From: Actinomortierella ambigua
Taxonomy: Eukaryota > Mortierellomycota > Mortierellomycetes > Mortierellales > Mortierellaceae
Direction of reading: 5' to 3'
Length of the DNA stretch: 20,000 bases
NCBI GenBank assembly: GCA_016098155.1
Contig: JAAAJB010000017.1
Coordinates: 1-20,000, forward strand
The notes under the pieces were generated by a model that saw only the letters and a list, made by a program, of their open reading frames with translations, ran no database searches and was not told where the DNA came from. The position numbers and the translations under genes were made by a program. Positions 16,187-20,000 of this stretch are shown one piece after another. Position 1 is the first letter of the stretch, and each line of letters begins with the position of its first letter.

Positions 16187-18161
16187 TCACTTCTTGGCAG
16201 CCTTAAACTTCTTCTTCTTGGGCACGTTGGCCTTGACTTTAGCCTTGCCCTTCTTGATGCCCAGATCAATCTTGGCGCCTTTGGTGGCGCGTTCGCCCTC
16301 AACAATGGCATCACCGCCCTTTGTGACGGTGTGTCGGCCCTTGGCCTTTGCAGCCTTGAGAGCCAACCGCTTGGCAGCGCCGGTCATGGGTCTGTTGTCT
16401 GCTCCTGGTGCTGTCAGGCTATGTTGATCCCTCTTTCCGCCCGTTTGTTGTTGCTGTTGTTGTTGTTTTTGTTGTTGTTGTGAATGTCTCTGCATTCCGT
16501 TGGTGCTGTTGGCCTCAACCTCAATCTTCTTGCATCGGATCACGCGCAGCTTGCGGGAGCCCATCTTGGTATCGTGCAAGCGCAAAGCCAGGTCGACAGA
16601 GGCTCGGTCTTGGAATTGGACATAGGCAAAACCTTTGCCGAGGTTGGTCTTGCGATCACGGATAATGCGTACATTCTCAATGTCGCCAGAGTCCTTGAAA
16701 AAGTTCCACAGAGCTTCTTCCTGTGCATCAAACGCCAGGTTGCCGACAAACACGCTCTTCTTGGGGTTGTGGTTCTAACAGCAAAGAAAGAAAGGAGAGA
16801 AAAGAAAGGAAAGAAAGAAGGTAAAAGAGATTAGTTGAAGCTGCTCCCTACTGACATTCGATTGCGTTTTCATTTGAGCACAAATAAACTATCCCTTACC
16901 TTCTCGCCATCGGCGTTATCGACGCGCACGTGCTTGTTCAAGAACAGCTGTCCATTCATACCAGCGACAGCCTTGGCAATAGACTCCTTCTCCTTGTAGA
17001 CAATATAGGCATTGACGACATCGCGTTCAGGGTGCAACTTTCCGGTGATGAATGCAATTTTGCGGGGCAGAAGCTCTGAGAAGGCGACCGACCGGAAGCG
17101 GATCGACTCAATGGTGCCATACTCGGAAAACTTTTGCTTCAACGTCTTGAAATCTCCCTAAAGTGATTGATCAGAGTTGACGGCAAATATTGGGTGGGAG
17201 GTTGGGTGTGAGCAAAAAGGGAGAAGGGCTTGATTGTAGATTCTCGACTGATCAACACAAAAAGGATGCGGGGATTGCTTTTCTTTTCTTTTCTTTTCTT
17301 TTCTTTTTTTACCTTGGAGATGGCAGACACTGAAAGGTTGCCAACGAATAATGTCCGCGCGCGTCGCTCGGGATTATCGGCCTTCTTTTTCTTGCTGTTG
17401 GCCTTGTCGTCATTTTCGTCATCCGAGTCCTCCTCTTCGTCATCGTTGCTCTTTGCCTTCTTTGTAGAGGGCGAACCGGCCTCGGCATCCTCGACCGAGT
17501 CCTCCTCGGAAGCCTTGCGCTTGTTGCGCAGAGACTCGTGTACGAGATCCTCTGGTTTGGAATCGTCTTCTTCGTCGCCATAGTCGTACTTTGTCTGCTT
17601 CTTCAACAGGTCCTGGGTCTCCTTTGGCGCCATGGTCTTTGCCTTCTGCTGCTGCTTCTTCTTTGCCTCCGAAGCCTTTTTTGTCTCATACTTTTCTTCT
17701 ACACTCTTCTTGGCAGCCTTCTTCTTGTTTTTGTTGTTGGTCTCTTCCTCCTCATCTTCATCCTCATCATCATCTTGTTCAGAGACATCCTGATCGTTGT
17801 CCGAGTCAGCCTCACCAGCCTGCTTCTTCTTTTGCTGCTGCTTCTTTTGTTGAGGGGTTGCCTTTGGCTTGGGGTTCTTTTGCTTGATCTTGGGCTCGTC
17901 CACATCCGTCACCTTGGGCTTGCGAGGCTGGACAGGTTCCTGTGTCTTGGCACCCAGAGCAGGACCGGCCTAGAAGGTAGAAGGAGGAAGAAGACAAAAG
18001 GGGAAGGGGTGGTTAAGATGGTGATTGTGAAGAAAAAGGGGGGGGGGGAGATGTCTGAAGGTATATCTATCACAGGCAGCACCACTTACACTGTTCTTGA
18101 ACAGGCTGTCCAGGGAGCTGTCGACCTTGGCTCCCTTTAAGAGCGATGCAGTCAGAGACAT
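16187..18161 (-). CDS. NOP12: Nucleolar RNA-binding protein Nop12/RBM34-like, two RRMs, four exons
   Basis: Nop12 is a nucleolar factor for 25S rRNA maturation in the 60S pre-ribosome. Exons are 18161-18090, 17969-17313, 17157-16900 and 16774-16187, for 524 residues (yeast Nop12 is about 459). All three introns (120, 155 and 125 bp) are phase 0. Residues 25-225 are Lys/Gln and Asp/Glu-rich, typical of nucleolar proteins. RRM1 spans about 229-325 with RNP2-like LFVGNL (231-236) and RNP1-like VNAYIVYK. It contains the long IRFRSVAFSELLPRKIAF segment I associate with this family. RRM2 spans about 336-410 with VFVGNL, RNP1 KGFAYVQF (376-383) and IIRDRKTNLGKGF. A Gln run and a very basic tail (KKKKFKAAKK) end the protein. 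RBM34 is the animal relative; Nop12 is preferred for a fungus. The gene is convergent with the one at 13784. Confidence 0.9.
17277..17307. repeat. (TTTTC)n tract in Nop12 intron 2
   Basis: Five TTTTC units and a T-run lie immediately after the donor at 17312. On the transcript they read GAAAA, so they do not form the pyrimidine tract. Confidence 0.9.
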
Positions 18162-18505
18162 TGGTTGGATTCGAGTGGAATGAGGTTATGAAGAATGCAG
18201 ATCAAAGGACTAGCATTCAAACAACGAACAGAACAGGGGTACCAGCTATTGCAGCTTGTAGTGGAGTGGCCTTGGTGATTGGGAGAGATAGTATGTGATG
18301 GGTGGCTTGTTTAAAAAAAAAGGGAATGTTGATGATGGCAAAAAATTGGTGGCACAGAGGCAGCAACCAAAAGGGGCAAGTGCTGTTTCCATCATCTAGT
18401 GATGGGATGGAAATAACGCGCCCCTCTTCTCCCGCTGAGACAGCCCCGCCAACCAGCCAGCTCTCTCTCTCTCTCTCCCTCACTCTCCCTCCCCCCTGCC
18501 ACCAC

Positions 18506-18533
18506 TACCACCACCACCACCACCACCACCAAC
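18506..18533. repeat. (CCA)n microsatellite
   Basis: About nine CCA units with one CTA interruption lie in noncoding sequence. Confidence 0.85.
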
Positions 18534-19295
18534 TACCGCCCGCCGCCCCCCCTTCACCATTCATTCATTCTTTGTCTCCACCCTACCATTCTCTCCTCCA
18601 CCTCCCCATTCCTATCTCCCATTGAACGTGTCTCTCTTTCTCACTCTCTCACTCTCTCACCCAGTCTGCAACTCACACTCTTCATCCTCACAAGTACGTT
18701 CCCTCCTCCTCCTCTTCTTCTGTGTGGCATCCTCCCCTCTCCATCCGGGTGTCTTTTGCACTGTGTCTCTGATTGCCCTTCCCACTACTCACAGCACACA
18801 CAAATACACCCCTTTCTCCCACTCCCTTGCACTCACACTCACACACACAAACACCTCCCTTCTCTTCCTCCATCACCCACCTTACCCCACCCCCACCCCC
18901 CGGCTTGACCTGTCCCATTCATTCCAACCGTGCCTGCTCTCCATTCTCACTTGGACCTGCAGCGAAGCTCAGCCAGCGCCCTCCCCCCCCCCCACCGTGA
19001 TTGTACGCGAGCATGTTCCTCGTCAGCCTCGTTTCTCATGGAGACCTGCTCCCCGTTGACTCTACCTCACCCTCACCAACACACCCGCAACCTTTCTTCT
19101 GGAGCCTTTTCTCGACCCTCCCCGAGCGTTCTGTTGAGTTGAAAGACGGCCATCCTTGGGGCCCGGGGATTCATCCCTATCTCGCCTGCCCCTCCTCTCT
19201 TCCCGCTCCACGGCATTATCCCATGGTTCTGACACCTGGACGTTGTTCGGGCGGCCTTGGTGGTTCGTGGAAGAGAGAGGCTGTGTGTGTTGCTC

Positions 19296-19296
<1 letters not shown>

Positions 19297-19329
<33 letters not shown>

Positions 19330-19343
19330 TTGTTGTTGTTCCT
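19297..19343. repeat. T-run followed by (GT)n and TTG units
   Basis: About twenty T are followed by GT and then TTG repeats. The tract is noncoding. Confidence 0.85.
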
Positions 19344-19657
19344 GCCCCACCTATGGCAGGATTGGTATGGCTCTATATCCGTTTCTAACCATTGTTTCGT
19401 CTCTAACAATCTCTGACACTCCTATTATATGTTGGCTAATCGTTGCCCACGCTCCATCAGCTCTGTGATACGCATTGGCATCCCATCTTGGCAGGAACAA
19501 GAGCCATTCGTAAAAAAAAAACTGTGAAGGCCAGCTAGCATAGCAGGGAGGAAGAGAAACGAGACAGAAGAAACAAAAAAAAACCCCTACCACCACCCCA
19601 GCTCAAATCCACATACACGCACACACACCCTCTGGCTATCACGTTCGGCCCAGAAGG

Positions 19658-20000
19658 ATGCTGGAGGCGAGCTCGTTGCGATCAGGAAACAGGAACCACA
19701 TTGCAACAACGACTACAAAGACCATGAAGAACGGACGGGAAAAGTCTGCGTCTTCGACTCCCTCCACAACAACGACCACCACTGATCTTGAAAAGGAGAA
19801 CGAACCTCTTTCTCAAGACGAAATCAAAGCCACCGCCACCGCCGCGAGTGCTCCACAATCAACCACCATCAAGGCAGCACCAGCAGCAGCAGCAGCAGCG
19901 GCAGGAACGATCGACAAGGATGGAGACCATATCTTGGCAAGTCCTCCGCCCGCCGATGTTGACAAGGCAACAAACGACCATGATATGAAGGACGTGGAGG
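19658..20000 (+). CDS. Start of an unrecognised low-complexity protein (5' partial)
   Basis: An open frame of 114 codons runs from this ATG to the right edge with no stop and no obvious donor. It is the first in-frame ATG after an in-frame TAG at 19541. The product is rich in Thr, Ser, Ala and charged residues, with a Thr run (about residues 40-46) and an Ala run from GCA/GCG codons (about residues 75-83). It ends in an acidic stretch (HDMKDVE). This looks like a disordered N-terminus, as is common in chromatin and transcription proteins. No domain is visible, so I give no function. The codon composition and the long leader upstream resemble the other real genes here. Confidence 0.6.
   Translation, partial: MLEASSLRSGNRNHIATTTTKTMKNGREKSASSTPSTTTTTTDLEKENEPLSQDEIKATATAASAPQSTTIKAAPAAAAAAAGTIDKDGDHILASPPPADVDKATNDHDMKDVE

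Larger units (their letters stand above)
18162..19657. promoter_or_regulatory. Divergent intergenic region between Nop12-like gene and right-edge gene
   Basis: No credible gene is seen in 1.5 kb. About 18160-18420 is purine-rich on the plus strand; about 18430-19280 is strongly CT/CA-rich; the rest is mixed. It includes CCA triplets (18506-18533) and a T-run followed by GT units (about 19297-19330). ORFs here are Ser/Pro/Leu/His products of the low-complexity DNA. It should contain both promoters. Confidence 0.6.

Noticed and set aside
17538..18140. 200-codon plus-strand ORF, Leu-rich
   Set aside because: It is the antisense shadow of the Lys/Glu/Gln-rich Nop12 exon 2 (AAG/CAG codons read as CTT/CTG) and crosses its intron.

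Overview
The window is eukaryotic and almost certainly fungal. The genes have many short GT-AG introns (75-266 bp, with one of 937 bp), the flanks are packed with microsatellites, and the proteins match fungal forms of PP2A B55 (Cdc55/Pab1 type) and the fungal pre-rRNA factor Nop12. An RNase P Rpp40 homologue, a subunit with no clear budding-yeast counterpart as far as I know, together with CT-rich leaders and Gln/Asn codon repeats, suggests an early-diverging fungus such as a Mortierella relative. That placement is an inference from style, not from a search.

Layout, left to right. (1) 175-664, minus: first coding exon of a gene with a CRIB/p21-Rho-binding motif and an N-myristoylation-type start, probably a PAK/Ste20-family kinase. 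The rest lies beyond the left edge. (2) 1914-3549, plus: a four-exon Rpp40-like RNase P/MRP subunit, divergent from (1). (3) 3853-4490, minus: a small coiled-coil protein with an uncertain exon structure. (4) 6202-9189, minus: the PP2A regulatory B subunit in about eight exons, including a long first intron and a possible 7-base last exon. (5) 9190-13783: a 4.6 kb stretch with no credible gene. It is purine- and G-rich on the left and pyrimidine-rich on the right. (6) 13784-15437, plus: a three-exon unrecognised protein with a coiled coil and Ser-Gly-Lys repeats. (7) 16187-18161, minus: four-exon Nop12/RBM34-like nucleolar protein with two RRMs, convergent with (6). (8) 19658-20000, plus: the start of a low-complexity protein running off the right edge.

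The genes do not form a pathway. Rpp40 (tRNA and rRNA processing) and Nop12 (60S maturation) both serve RNA biogenesis. The CRIB protein (Cdc42/Rac signalling) and PP2A-B55 (phosphatase targeting) are signalling components. They are ordinary housekeeping neighbours, not a cluster.

I found no new biological system, mobile element, CRISPR array or RNA gene. The most consistent unexplained pattern is strand asymmetry. Upstream of nearly every start codon the coding strand is CT-rich for hundreds of bases, so each divergent intergenic region switches from purine-rich to pyrimidine-rich on the plus strand between the two genes. All exon boundaries were set by hand from GT-AG sites, reading frame and remembered family motifs. 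They were not tested against transcripts.
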